NCBI RefSeq assembly: GCF_020026915.1 | Contig: NZ_JAINUY010000004.1 | Location: 535,232 to 599,231, forward strand | Origin: Flavobacterium potami | Lineage (GTDB): Bacteria; Bacteroidota; Bacteroidia; Flavobacteriales; Flavobacteriaceae | DNA length: 64,000 nucleotides | Direction of reading: 5' to 3' | In this document: in pieces, positions 29,349-37,821 of the stretch | Position numbering within the stretch: position 1 is the first letter of the stretch | Layout: each line of letters begins with the position of its first letter | Program-made: the position numbers and the translations under genes | Notes under the pieces: generated by a model | Seen by the model: the letters and a program-made list of their open reading frames with translations, nothing else | Told to the model about the DNA's origin: nothing | Database searches by the model: none

Positions 29349-29789
29349 TTATTTTAAATACAAATAATGGTTAAAATAGTCAATAATTGCTTTTCCTTCC
29401 AATAAGACATCTGCGCCAATAATGCCATGAACAGGTTTTGCTTTAAAAGATTCTAAAGCCTCATTTACGTGCGAAAGATCAAAAATCACAATGCTAAAAT
29501 CTTTGCTTTTCCAGCTTCCAATTTTTAATTTGTTTTGAGAAGAAATCTGAGTTTCCATTCCGGTTCCGCCAGCGCCAGAAGCTTTGGTTTTGGAGTTTTT
29601 TGCGGCAAGTTCAAAACGTTCGATACATTCAAAACCCACACAAGTATTGGATGCGCCCGTGTCTAAAATGAAATTTCCAGAAATACCATTGATTTTAGCT
29701 TTAATCTGTAAATGCTGGGTTTTAGTTATTTTGAATTTTATTTTTTTATAATTCCCTTCTTTTTTGAGAATCTCGTGAAGATTTTCCAT
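29349..29789 (-). CDS. Retropepsin-like aspartic protease
   Basis: A 146-aa single-domain clan AA aspartyl protease expected to work as a homodimer. The active-site motif LDTGAS (Asp43) and the later flap/hydrophobic-Gly segment HGIIGADVLLE are present. There is no signal peptide, so it is probably cytoplasmic. The ATG at 29789 lies 44 bp inside the upstream CHAT gene, so translation is probably coupled. Two proteases of different clans encoded in overlapping frames suggests a joint proteolytic role, but the substrate is unknown. Confidence 0.85.
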   Translation of the reverse strand: MENLHEILKKEGNYKKIKFKITKTQHLQIKAKINGISGNFILDTGASNTCVGFECIERFELAAKNSKTKASGAGGTGMETQISSQNKLKIGSWKSKDFSIVIFDLSHVNEALESFKAKPVHGIIGADVLLEGKAIIDYFNHYLYLK

Positions 29790-32397
29790 TCCTATATTGA
29801 TTGAAACCCAAAAATAAGCCAATTACAATCAATAAACTAACGATATAAAAGATATAATTTGCTGATTTTTCTTCAACGGAAATCGAACCATAATACACAA
29901 AAGAACTCCAGTAATAGGGAGATTTCTTCGCATTTGAAATGGATTTGTCATTTAAATAATCTCGTTTTGCATTAGCATTTGCTTCAAAATAAGAAGCATT
30001 GTTTTTGATGTTTTTATAGAAATCTGCCATAAAAACCGAAGTCGTAAAATCATTTACTTTCCATAAAGAAAACATTAAATTCTGAGCACCGGCAAACTGA
30101 AAACCTCTCGCAATACTCATTGCGCCTTCTGCTTTATACAATTTTCCAATTCCAGTTTCGCAGGCACTCAAAACCACTAAATCTGGATTGATATGGAGAT
30201 TATACAATTCAGAATACAAGATTTCCTGATCGTAAAATTTGATACTTGCAGGAATTTCAATATCACCTGAAGAAGCATGCGTACTCAAATGCAAAACAGA
30301 ATAATTGTTGGCTTCTTTTTTGAAATTTGAAAAACTCGCATGAGCATTTTCTAAATATTTACCGTCAAAATTATTTTGAATCGATTTCATTTCTTTCTTC
30401 GAATAACGCAGTTCAAAAGCCGTTTTATCAAAAACAGGAAAAATGCCTAAAACTGTTTTTTTTGCTTTAGAAACGGGTTTAGAATTCAAGTAAATATTTG
30501 CCGAAGTATTATAAGCGATTTTAAAATCGTTCATTAAATAATTCATTTTGGCAAAATTTGTCGTATTCGATTCTCGGGTGATCAAAGCTTCAAAAGGCAA
30601 GAAATTTAAAATACCGTCGGGAACAATGATGAGGTTTTTATAGTTTAAGTTTGAAGGCAATTTTAATAAATCATAGACCCTTTTTCCATAATAATTGTAT
30701 CCAACAATATCATTTGTAATAACATCTGCGGTTCTATAATAATCGAGAAATTTTAAAATTTTAGGAATTGCGGCGTCTGTAACGTCAAAATGATTTAAGC
30801 TAATTCGGTTATTTTGAAGAGTAAAATAATATAGGTTTTCAACCCCCATAAAATAATAGATCATTATTGCTTTGTCTTTTTCCAACTTTGAAAATAAAGC
30901 GTTTAAATCTAAATTCTCCGAAATTGAATTTGGTTTTTCAGATTGAATTTTCTTTAACGAAAGCATCGATTCGTTTTGCTTTTTTATAAGCTGATTTAGT
31001 ATTGAAATATCCGCTGAATCTGCTTTTTGCTGTTCTTTTAAAATAGAATTGTTTAAATTCTGAAGTTCTTGCGAAAGTTGTTTTTCTTTCGCCGAAGCAT
31101 TTTTAATATTCGAACGATAACTTTTTAAAATTCCAGATTTTGTTTTTTCGGACAACTGAAAGGCTTCTGCTAAATATTCCGTTTTGCCTTCTTTTCTAAA
31201 TAATTGATTATAAATGGAAATGCATTTTTCGGTACGATTTCGAGAGCGTAATTGCATTAAGATTTTCGAATTTTCATAAACCAAACCATTCATGAATAAA
31301 TCTTCGATGTAAAAAGAAAGATCGAAAGCTTGAAGCGCTTTTTTTGGGTTTTTTATCTTAAAAATTTCTCCCTGTAAATCGAGCGCATCAACTAAAACAG
31401 TTTCTGCATACAATTGATTTTGATTCGGAAGTATATTTGTAGAATTATAATTCGGAAGCAACGTTTTAAAAATAACCGTAATTTCTTTCGAACTTTCATC
31501 ATGCTTTCTTTCATCAAAAAGCAATAAAGCTTTTTCGTAATACAAACTTGCCATTTTTCTTGCTTCCTGATTTGGGAGCTCAAGAAAGATTTCAGTTGCT
31601 TTTGCTAAATAAGAATCGGCAATTTTAAATCGATGTGTTTGCCGACTGACTGTTGCAAGATTTCGATAAGAATTGGATAAATTTTCCAAATAATTTTTGT
31701 CGTTTTCCAAATATTTAACAGCTGATTTAAACGTGTTTTCAGCTTTTTTATACAGATCCTGCGTCATCAAACTCCCTTTAAAACCCAACAGATAATTAGT
31801 TCCTAAATTATTCAGTAAAATCCCTTTCTGCGGATTTGATAATTGTTCTGTTTTTAAAGTTTTTTCCAAAAGCTCAATCGCCAAAGAAATCTTTCCAGAA
31901 CTCTGATAAACATTAGATAAATTGAGAATAGCCGCGAATTTTTGTTTCTGAGCGTCAGGATAATTTTTGGAAGTATTGACAATAAAAAAATACTGTTTTA
32001 TGGTGTTTTCTGCATTGTCATAATCGCCTAAAACGGTATATAAATTCCCTAAAGGTTTTAAACAAAATTCAATAATATCATAATCAGAAAGTTTCTTTTT
32101 TTGATAAAGTTGCCAGGCTTTTTCATAACTCGAAATGGCGTTTTGTGTCTGCCCAAATTGGTTTTCATAATAAGCTTTGTTGCAATTTAAAACCACAATT
32201 GCCAACAATTCGTCTTTAGTTTTTGGTTTTGAGTTTTTCCAAAAATCACTTTCAACAGTTCGTAAATTTTGTAACGCTTTCGCGGAAGGACGAGCCACAA
32301 AAACATCAATCGCATTATAGATTTGATCTTCCTGTGCAGAAACATTTAAGCTTAGGAAAAAGAAAAAAATTAAACCATATAAGTGATATAAGTTCAT
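29746..32397 (-). CDS. TPR-CHAT domain protein (caspase-like protease)
   Basis: An 883-aa protein with a signal peptide (ending at VSAQ, residue 22), about ten degenerate TPR helices pairs (residues about 70-420), a coiled-coil stretch (about 420-490) and a C-terminal CHAT peptidase domain. The catalytic His lies in LHLSTHAS (about residue 703) and the Cys in LVVLSACETG (about 743). A single TM helix near residues 850-868 ends with a basic tail. CHAT proteases cleave proteins in other prokaryotic systems. Here the topology places the protease outside the cytoplasm. The first codons lie in a long inverted repeat (32375-32401). Confidence 0.88.
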   Translation of the reverse strand: MNLYHLYGLIFFFFLSLNVSAQEDQIYNAIDVFVARPSAKALQNLRTVESDFWKNSKPKTKDELLAIVVLNCNKAYYENQFGQTQNAISSYEKAWQLYQKKKLSDYDIIEFCLKPLGNLYTVLGDYDNAENTIKQYFFIVNTSKNYPDAQKQKFAAILNLSNVYQSSGKISLAIELLEKTLKTEQLSNPQKGILLNNLGTNYLLGFKGSLMTQDLYKKAENTFKSAVKYLENDKNYLENLSNSYRNLATVSRQTHRFKIADSYLAKATEIFLELPNQEARKMASLYYEKALLLFDERKHDESSKEITVIFKTLLPNYNSTNILPNQNQLYAETVLVDALDLQGEIFKIKNPKKALQAFDLSFYIEDLFMNGLVYENSKILMQLRSRNRTEKCISIYNQLFRKEGKTEYLAEAFQLSEKTKSGILKSYRSNIKNASAKEKQLSQELQNLNNSILKEQQKADSADISILNQLIKKQNESMLSLKKIQSEKPNSISENLDLNALFSKLEKDKAIMIYYFMGVENLYYFTLQNNRISLNHFDVTDAAIPKILKFLDYYRTADVITNDIVGYNYYGKRVYDLLKLPSNLNYKNLIIVPDGILNFLPFEALITRESNTTNFAKMNYLMNDFKIAYNTSANIYLNSKPVSKAKKTVLGIFPVFDKTAFELRYSKKEMKSIQNNFDGKYLENAHASFSNFKKEANNYSVLHLSTHASSGDIEIPASIKFYDQEILYSELYNLHINPDLVVLSACETGIGKLYKAEGAMSIARGFQFAGAQNLMFSLWKVNDFTTSVFMADFYKNIKNNASYFEANANAKRDYLNDKSISNAKKSPYYWSSFVYYGSISVEEKSANYIFYIVSLLIVIGLFLGFNQYRNGKSSRDSQKRREL

Positions 32398-32535
32398 ATT
32401 AAAGTTGTTTATTCTATTAATGTCAGTCTGAGCGAAGTCGAAGACCTTTTTCGTTAAAGCCTTCGACTTTGCTCAGGGTGACAGTTGTATTTTATGAGAC
32501 AATGGAGGTAATATGAACTTATATCACTTATATGG
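32375..32535. repeat. Nested palindrome duplicating the CHAT gene start in inverted orientation
   Basis: The 27-bp arms 32375-32401 and 32509-32535 are perfect reverse complements. The first contains the CHAT start codon and first eight codons. Nested inside is a second inverted repeat (32421-32443 / 32461-32483, 20 of 23 pairs) of the TGAGCGAAGTCGAAG family common in Bacteroidota spacers. In mRNA running from the PKD gene the arms could pair and cover the CHAT start. No T tract follows the inner hairpin, so read-through is possible. Confidence 0.8.
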
Positions 32536-32543
32536 TGAAAAAA

Positions 32544-34496
32544 TCAAAACTTCCAAATTCCATACAACTGAATATAATTAAAATTCTGTTCAAAATTTAT
32601 CACATAGCGCGCACCCAAACTTGGTCCGATTCTGGCAAAACCAGCCGTTAAATCAAATAAAAGGCCTGTTTTTACATCTGTAAAACTGTTTTTTACTTTA
32701 TTAGAAGTTGTAGTCGAACTGATTAGGAAATTTTCTTTATCACCTTCAAACAAATCTGTTTTTATACTTTGATTTTGCTCCGAAGAAACATTAATATTCG
32801 CCTGAATTCCCGCACCAATTCCGATATAATTATTAATGTTGTATCGAATTAAAACAGGAACTTCCCAATTGATGTTTTTGTTTTCAACATTTGTCGTTGT
32901 TCTTTGGAGCTGTCTGGTTCCGTTAGCATTCGTTAAAAATTCTTCTGAAATTGTCGTTTCGTTATTGTATTGATTTAAAGCATTTACCCATTCTATCTGC
33001 CAATAAAAACGATACGATTTGAACGGAGAAAGCGTCGCGCCCACAAAATAACTCGTTGATTTATCTAAATCAGGATAAAAATTGTAACCCGCTTTTGCTC
33101 CAATAGAAATTCCGGGCATAAATCGAGTAGTGGCGTAATTGGTAATTATAGGTTCGTTTTTATCAAAAATAATTGCGGTTCGGCTTTTGGTGGTTACTTT
33201 ATGAAAATCTTCTCCAAACTTCATCGAGTATTTTACAAAACCTTTTGTAGAATCCTTTTCATGGACATTTTTCTGTTCGCTTCCTGGCAAGTAAATATTT
33301 TTGAAAGTAAAAATGATTTGTTTCTGTTTGATAATCGTGTCAAGGCAACTCACGGTTGGTTCTTCGCCTTTTGGACAAATTGGACATTCTGGATACATAC
33401 TTTCTATCTGGAAAGTCTTTTTATCGAACATATCGGGAACATCGGTTTCTAAACGAATTTTTCGCGCCGGACCTTCACCATTATTCTGAAAACGGGTTTT
33501 AAAATTGACTCTTTTAAAACGGACTAATCTATAATTCATAAAACGTCCATTCGATCCCATTTTATTTGGATCGTGAGACGTTACAATTTCCATTTCCAGA
33601 TTTTTTATTTTATGGTTTTTATAACTTCGATTCGGAACAAAAATTCCTCGCATCGTAACCGTTGCACTGGTATCTTTTATCATTTCAGGAGTAGTTTTGA
33701 AAGTATAAAAAATATTTCGTGTTTCTCCTGGATTGGCATCGTCGAATTCTAAAACAGAAAGATTATGATAGGTTTTATGGGCATCTAAAAGCGAGGCATC
33801 CAAATCTTCTTCTGTTGTGGTATTTCGGTATTTTTTGGTTTTGAAATTCCCTTCGGCGGAAGCCAAAAAACTATTCGAATCGTTTAAATCATCAACCGAA
33901 GCAATTAAATTTTCTTTTACTTCACGTTCGCCTGCATAGGTTCTAAAATCGCTTAATTCAAAATTATTGTGTTTGAATTGCTTTTCATTATAAAATAAAT
34001 AAAGCTTTCCACTCGAAACATAATTCTCTAAATTTTGATAACTTACTACGACTACCATTTCCTGTTCCGGAATAGGATCGCAATTCTTTATAATCGCAAA
34101 ACCGTTTTGATCGGCGATAGAAGCAATGTCTTTAAAATTAGTATCCGTAATATCATTTACAGCCACTTTTTTCGGACGGGTTGCAGGCGGTTTTCCGTTG
34201 TCATAGTTATTGGTTACCGCAAGTCGTGTGGTGTAAGTACCTTTCTTTTTATACACATGTTTAGGTTCTGCTTCTTTGCTGTAATGACCGTCGCCCAATT
34301 CCCATAAATAAGAATAACTAGGTTTTGGCGCACCCGCAATCGGAATCAAAGGCGGCGTTTCTGGTTTATAAGAAACCTGATTACCGTTTTGAGTAAAACC
34401 AATATTGGCTCTTCGTGTTATGGTGTCTTTAACTTTGGTTTGCCCTATTGAGAGAAAAGAGAATAGAATAAAGAAAATAGACAGGTTTGGTTTCAT
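32544..34496 (-). CDS. PKD domain / outer-membrane beta-barrel fusion protein
   Basis: A 650-aa protein with a signal peptide (ending at SIGQ, residue 19). A PKD domain follows at about residues 55-115 (YLWELGDGHYSKEAEPKHVYKKKGTYTTRLAV), then a long middle region resembling surface conserved-repeat domains with a CPICPKGEEPTVSC cysteine cluster. The C-terminal ~190 residues have alternating barrel strands (ISIGAKAGYNFYPD ... YIQLYGIWKF) ending in Phe. It is probably anchored in the outer membrane by the barrel, with the PKD part exposed. It precedes the CHAT gene on the same strand. Confidence 0.78.
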   Translation of the reverse strand: MKPNLSIFFILFSFLSIGQTKVKDTITRRANIGFTQNGNQVSYKPETPPLIPIAGAPKPSYSYLWELGDGHYSKEAEPKHVYKKKGTYTTRLAVTNNYDNGKPPATRPKKVAVNDITDTNFKDIASIADQNGFAIIKNCDPIPEQEMVVVVSYQNLENYVSSGKLYLFYNEKQFKHNNFELSDFRTYAGEREVKENLIASVDDLNDSNSFLASAEGNFKTKKYRNTTTEEDLDASLLDAHKTYHNLSVLEFDDANPGETRNIFYTFKTTPEMIKDTSATVTMRGIFVPNRSYKNHKIKNLEMEIVTSHDPNKMGSNGRFMNYRLVRFKRVNFKTRFQNNGEGPARKIRLETDVPDMFDKKTFQIESMYPECPICPKGEEPTVSCLDTIIKQKQIIFTFKNIYLPGSEQKNVHEKDSTKGFVKYSMKFGEDFHKVTTKSRTAIIFDKNEPIITNYATTRFMPGISIGAKAGYNFYPDLDKSTSYFVGATLSPFKSYRFYWQIEWVNALNQYNNETTISEEFLTNANGTRQLQRTTTNVENKNINWEVPVLIRYNINNYIGIGAGIQANINVSSEQNQSIKTDLFEGDKENFLISSTTTSNKVKNSFTDVKTGLLFDLTAGFARIGPSLGARYVINFEQNFNYIQLYGIWKF

Positions 34497-34555
34497 AACG
34501 AGATAGTTTTGGGTTCTAAAATCTTAAAAATCAATTTCAAAACAAGATTAAATGT

Positions 34556-34584
34556 AAAAAAAAGTGATGAGCAAATCATCACTT
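34556..34584 (-). terminator. Rho-independent terminator after the lipoprotein gene
   Basis: The arms AAGTGATGA (34562-34570) and TCATCACTT (34576-34584) enclose GCAAA. On the minus strand a T8 tract follows. It separates the lipoprotein transcript from the PKD gene. Confidence 0.85.
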
Positions 34585-34607
34585 CTTCTTAAAAAAGCAT
34601 TTCTAAG

Positions 34608-35579
34608 TTACTGAATGGCATTAATTGCAGCAACCAATTGAGCTTCTGTACCGACTGTTGTTTCGGCAAGAGTAAAGGTGTAAACCGCATTTGCTGTTGT
34701 TGTCACTCCTTTTATAGCATATCGCCAGTTTCCATTGTCTTCGGTTGCGAAAATGATGTGACAAGCTAATCCAACAGGAATTTGTCCGTAGTGCTCGCTA
34801 AATAATCCTTCGGCAGTATAAGTATCTAATTTTGCCAGCGCATTGGTTCCTTCGCCATCATAAGAAAGGTAAACAGCGCTGTTTGTATTATCGTAACCTT
34901 CTGGAACATCTACTAAAATAGTTGTTTTTGTTCTTGGATCGCTGTAAAAACGGTCAACATTAGTCCATCCGAAGTTTCCAAAAGTTACATAATAATTGTT
35001 TCCTTCGCCTTGTACACCGCCTTTTCCATCAGCGCCTCTTGCATCTTTCCAAGCCAATTCACCATCTTCATCAATAACTCCAGTCCATAAAGTCATTAAA
35101 TTATCGTAACCATTTGTTAGCGCAGTTGGAACAATCATGCTCAAACTGCAAGAAGTTTGTAATTCGACTCCCCCCTGAGTTGCTTTGATGAAGAATTCAC
35201 CACCTGAAATCAATAAGTTTTTCTTTCCGTCTGATGTAATTCCCATTGTTGGTTTATTGGTTACCAACATATTTCCTTTGTCAAAAAGTTCGATATATTC
35301 AATATCTACCTGACCTGTAACTGCCGCGCCATTTTTGGTCAAACAATCTCCGTTAATGTAAAGCTTTACACCCTTTGCTGATGTTAGAGTTACGACGCCA
35401 TTTCCCGCGGTCATGGTAAAATTTTGTGTATTTCTTTTTACACCTTTTTCGCTGATGCTTTTAAAAGCGGCTGAAGTTGGAGGCGAAAGTTTGATGTCAT
35501 CTCCGTCACTATTATCGCAGCTTGCGAAAATTGTAATAGCTAATATTAAAAGTCCGATTTTTTTAAAATTTGTTTTCAT
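34608..35579 (-). CDS. Lipoprotein of unknown function (323 aa)
   Basis: The signal peptide ends at a lipobox (TIFASCDNSDGDD, Cys21), so this is a lipoprotein, and the Asp-rich residues after the cysteine could act as an export signal. The body is beta-rich (KGVKLYINGDCLTKNGAAV, SGGEFFIKATQGGVEL), suggesting carbohydrate- or matrix-binding sandwich folds often seen in Bacteroidota surface lipoproteins. I do not recognise a named family. A GGGTAACA-type bipartite motif lies about 95 bp upstream and a second about 340 bp upstream, linking it to the nearby sigma factor. Confidence 0.75.
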   Translation of the reverse strand: MKTNFKKIGLLILAITIFASCDNSDGDDIKLSPPTSAAFKSISEKGVKRNTQNFTMTAGNGVVTLTSAKGVKLYINGDCLTKNGAAVTGQVDIEYIELFDKGNMLVTNKPTMGITSDGKKNLLISGGEFFIKATQGGVELQTSCSLSMIVPTALTNGYDNLMTLWTGVIDEDGELAWKDARGADGKGGVQGEGNNYYVTFGNFGWTNVDRFYSDPRTKTTILVDVPEGYDNTNSAVYLSYDGEGTNALAKLDTYTAEGLFSEHYGQIPVGLACHIIFATEDNGNWRYAIKGVTTTANAVYTFTLAETTVGTEAQLVAAINAIQ

Positions 35580-35653
35580 AATTTCTAGTTTTTATAAATC
35601 TGGCTTGATCGTTTCAAGTGGTTTTCAGATTTGGTTATTAATGATATGGTTAA

Positions 35654-35683
35654 ATCAATTTGGGTTTTGTTTTGTTACCCTTG
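35654..35683 (-). promoter_or_regulatory. Putative ECF promoter motif, copy 1
   Basis: Read on the minus strand: CAAGGGTAACA, 12 bp, then AATTGATTTAAC. It lies about 95 bp before the lipoprotein start. It matches copies 2 and 3 in both boxes and spacing. Confidence 0.5.
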
Positions 35684-35712
35684 TTTTTATGTAAAAATTA
35701 TACAGAGTTTAA

Positions 35713-35857
35713 TTTTAACACATAGAGACATAGTTTTTATATCAAAAAAAGACTTTCAAAAGAGAAATTTATTTCTTTCACATAGTTTGCTATGTGCATT
35801 GAGACAAGTGAAACGCCTTTTTAAAGATTCTTAAAACTATGTCTCTATGTGTTTAAA
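35713..35857. repeat. Inverted-repeat element, 25-nt arms
   Basis: 35713-35737 and 35833-35857 are reverse complements at 24 of 25 positions (core ACTATGTCTCTATGTGTT). A smaller hairpin CACATAG/CTATGTG (35779-35796) lies inside. It has no coding capacity. It is probably a dispersed flavobacterial spacer repeat. Confidence 0.75.
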
Positions 35858-35903
35858 TATTTTCAACGAACGGATTTATTTAAAGGCTTTTATGTCGTTA
35901 TAT

Positions 35904-35931
35904 CAATTGGCTTTAAAATTTGTTACCCTTG
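35904..35931 (-). promoter_or_regulatory. Putative ECF promoter motif, copy 2
   Basis: Read on the minus strand: CAAGGGTAACA, 12 bp, then AATTGATATAAC. It lies just after the stop of the 99-aa gene and about 340 bp before the lipoprotein start. Confidence 0.45.
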
Positions 35932-35949
35932 TTTTTTGATTTTTTTTAT

Positions 35950-36249
35950 TTAAGCCGAGAGACATTTGTCTTCAAATAGATTTCCGTCTTCGTCAACGGC
36001 AACCAAAATGTCTTTTTTGCGGGAGAATTTCAGAATCATATAAATCCACACCATCAGCCAGAATCCGAAAGTGATGATGCTGAGAAACAAATGAAGGTTA
36101 TGATTGATGATTTTCTTTTCTTTAGATAAAACCACATAAGGCAGTTTTTCATTGTGTTCTGTAATCACGAAACCGTTGCGTGTTTTGGCAGCAATGATTT
36201 CGTAAAAACGATCTAAATTTTTTTCGTCTGATAAAGCGTAACTTTTCAT
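35950..36249 (-). CDS. Small membrane protein (99 aa), unknown function
   Basis: Residues 1-45 are soluble, one strong hydrophobic segment occupies about residues 50-74 (HLFLSIITFGFWLMVWIYMIL), and a short C-terminal tail has the sequence RKKDILVAVDEDGNLFEDKCLSA. No family is recognised. It is divergent from the ECF sigma factor gene across 130 bp, and the third copy of the bipartite motif lies 65-77 bp before its ATG. It may therefore belong to the sigma factor regulon. Confidence 0.7.
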   Translation of the reverse strand: MKSYALSDEKNLDRFYEIIAAKTRNGFVITEHNEKLPYVVLSKEKKIINHNLHLFLSIITFGFWLMVWIYMILKFSRKKDILVAVDEDGNLFEDKCLSA

Positions 36250-36296
36250 TTCTTTTAATTTTTTAAGAGTTTTTAAAAGACTTTTGTTTTGTTACA

Positions 36297-36326
36297 TACA
36301 ATTGATTGTAATATTGTTACCCCTTG
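36297..36326 (-). promoter_or_regulatory. Putative ECF promoter motif, copy 3
   Basis: Read on the minus strand: CAAGGGGTAACA, 11 bp, then AATTGTATGTAAC. It lies in the divergent spacer between the 99-aa gene and the sigma factor gene, correctly placed to drive the former. Confidence 0.5.
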
Positions 36327-36379
36327 TTTTTGAAATTTTTTAAGATTCTTTTTTTAAATTAGCTGTAAAATGTCTTTTT

Positions 36380-36964
36380 ATGAGTCAAAATAAAATTCAT
36401 CCTGATCAAAAATATATCGACGGATTAGCTTCTAATGATTCTGTGGTTATTGAAATGATCTATAAAAAGTTTGCACCAAAAGTGGTTCAGTTTGTTCATA
36501 ATAATTCTGGCGATAAAGATCAGGCGCAAGATGTGATTCAGGAAGTTCTGATTTTGCTTTTTAATCAGGCGAAAGCCAATACATTGCAATTGACTTGCCC
36601 GTTTGATGCCTACTTTTTTCTTTTGTGCAAAAGGCGCTGGTTAAACGAATTGAAAAAATCGTCTAATAAAGGGGTAACAATTTATGAGAATGTAGTATCT
36701 ATCAATGAATCTGCACACGAACTGATTGGACAAGCAGAAGAATTTGACGAAAAACAAAAGCTTTTTGATGCCATGTTTCTAAAACTCGGAGAAAAATGCC
36801 AAGAAGTTTTAAAACTCAGTTTTTCTTTAAAATCAATGGAAGAAGTAGCAGCAAAACTCAATGTGACTTACGGTTATGTGCGCAAAAAGAAATCATTGTG
36901 CGTAGGCCAGTTGACAGAATGGATTCAGGAAGCGAAAAATTTTAACTCTTTAAAAAACAATTAA
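36380..36964 (+). CDS. ECF-type RNA polymerase sigma factor
   Basis: A 194-aa sigma-70 family protein. Region 2 lies at about residues 22-90 (SVVIEMIYKKFAPKVVQFVHNN, DQAQDVIQEVLILLF) and region 4 at about 130-180, with the helix-turn-helix SMEEVAAKLNVTYGYVRKKKS. There is no region 3, which fits the ECF class. It is followed after 2 bp by a membrane protein with anti-sigma features, so the pair is probably an envelope-signal switch. Likely targets are local genes carrying the GGGTAACA-N11/12-AATTG motif. Confidence 0.9.
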   Translation: MSQNKIHPDQKYIDGLASNDSVVIEMIYKKFAPKVVQFVHNNSGDKDQAQDVIQEVLILLFNQAKANTLQLTCPFDAYFFLLCKRRWLNELKKSSNKGVTIYENVVSINESAHELIGQAEEFDEKQKLFDAMFLKLGEKCQEVLKLSFSLKSMEEVAAKLNVTYGYVRKKKSLCVGQLTEWIQEAKNFNSLKNN

Positions 36965-36966
36965 TC

Positions 36967-37692
36967 ATGAACGAAGAACGCTATATATTATTCGATCAAT
37001 ATCTTCAAGGCGAACTGACCGTTGATGAAAAAAACAATTTTGAGAAACAATTGGCTGAAAATCCAGAATTGGCATCGGCTTTTGAAAGTTTCAAAGAAAT
37101 GCATTTTCAACTAGAAAATAAATTCGGACAAGAAGCAGAACGAGCAATTTTTACTCAAAACCTGACTCGAATTTCAGATAAATATTTCAATAAAAAGAAA
37201 ACCAAAGTGGTTTCGCTTAAACCTTGGTATCTGGCGGTCGCGGCTTCAGCGGCCATTATGTTCGGATTGTTTTTCTTTGATTACAATCATTATCCAAATT
37301 TCGAAGATTACAATCATCCAGAAAGTGCTTACTTTACAGAAAGAAGTGTCTCTGAAGAAACTTTGAAAAAAGCAGAAAATGATTTTAATGGTAAAAGATA
37401 TGAAAAGGCAATTCCGCTTTTTGAAGCTATTTTAAAAGAAAATAACTCACCAGAAATTCAATATTTCTATGCCGTTTCTTTATTGCAGGTTGATAAATAT
37501 GTAAAAGCAGAAGCTATTTTTAAAAAATTAGAAACGGGAAATTCTGTTTATAAAGAAAAAGCAAAATGGAATCTGGCTTTATCGAAACTAAAACAAGGAA
37601 AATATAAAGAATGCAAGGAAATTTTACAGACCATTTCTCAGGATTTTGAAGATTATGATGAAGTCGAACGCCTGCAAGAAGAACTGGAGTAA
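36967..37692 (+). CDS. Membrane anti-sigma-like protein with periplasmic TPR domain
   Basis: A 241-aa protein. Residues 1-80 resemble the N-terminal region of anti-sigma factors (FDQYLQGELTVDEKNNFEKQ, with no zinc-binding Cys). A single TM helix spans about 86-104. Residues about 125-241 carry TPR-like repeats facing the periplasm. Its start 2 bp after the sigma factor stop argues for a sigma/anti-sigma pair. The extracytoplasmic TPR could sense a partner protein, possibly one of the surface proteins encoded upstream. Anti-sigma activity is inferred. Confidence 0.78.
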   Translation: MNEERYILFDQYLQGELTVDEKNNFEKQLAENPELASAFESFKEMHFQLENKFGQEAERAIFTQNLTRISDKYFNKKKTKVVSLKPWYLAVAASAAIMFGLFFFDYNHYPNFEDYNHPESAYFTERSVSEETLKKAENDFNGKRYEKAIPLFEAILKENNSPEIQYFYAVSLLQVDKYVKAEAIFKKLETGNSVYKEKAKWNLALSKLKQGKYKECKEILQTISQDFEDYDEVERLQEELE

Positions 37693-37821
37693 ATCTTAAA
37701 ATTTAAAAAATATTTACTCCATTGTGGAAAACCTCAATCGAATTTAGAATTTTAGTTCTAAATTCGATTTTTATTTTATAAGAAATTACCCAAGAACAAG
37801 TAAACTTAACCACAAGCGGAA

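Larger units (their letters stand above)
35580..35949. other. 370-bp gene-free spacer with two putative sigma-factor motifs and a palindrome
   Basis: No credible gene is present. The spacer carries two copies of a bipartite motif on the minus strand (conserved core 35654-35683 and 35904-35931) on either side of a 145-bp inverted-repeat element (35713-35857). The flanks of the palindrome resemble each other, as if the promoter region had been duplicated around it. Confidence 0.6.

Noticed and set aside
32513..32581. A 22-codon frame from the inverted copy of the CHAT start
   Set aside because: It runs antisense into the PKD gene end and is simply the mirrored start sequence; no evidence of translation.
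36669..36680. A fourth GGGGTAACAA match inside the sigma factor gene
   Set aside because: It is on the plus strand inside a coding region and lacks the AATTG box at the required distance.
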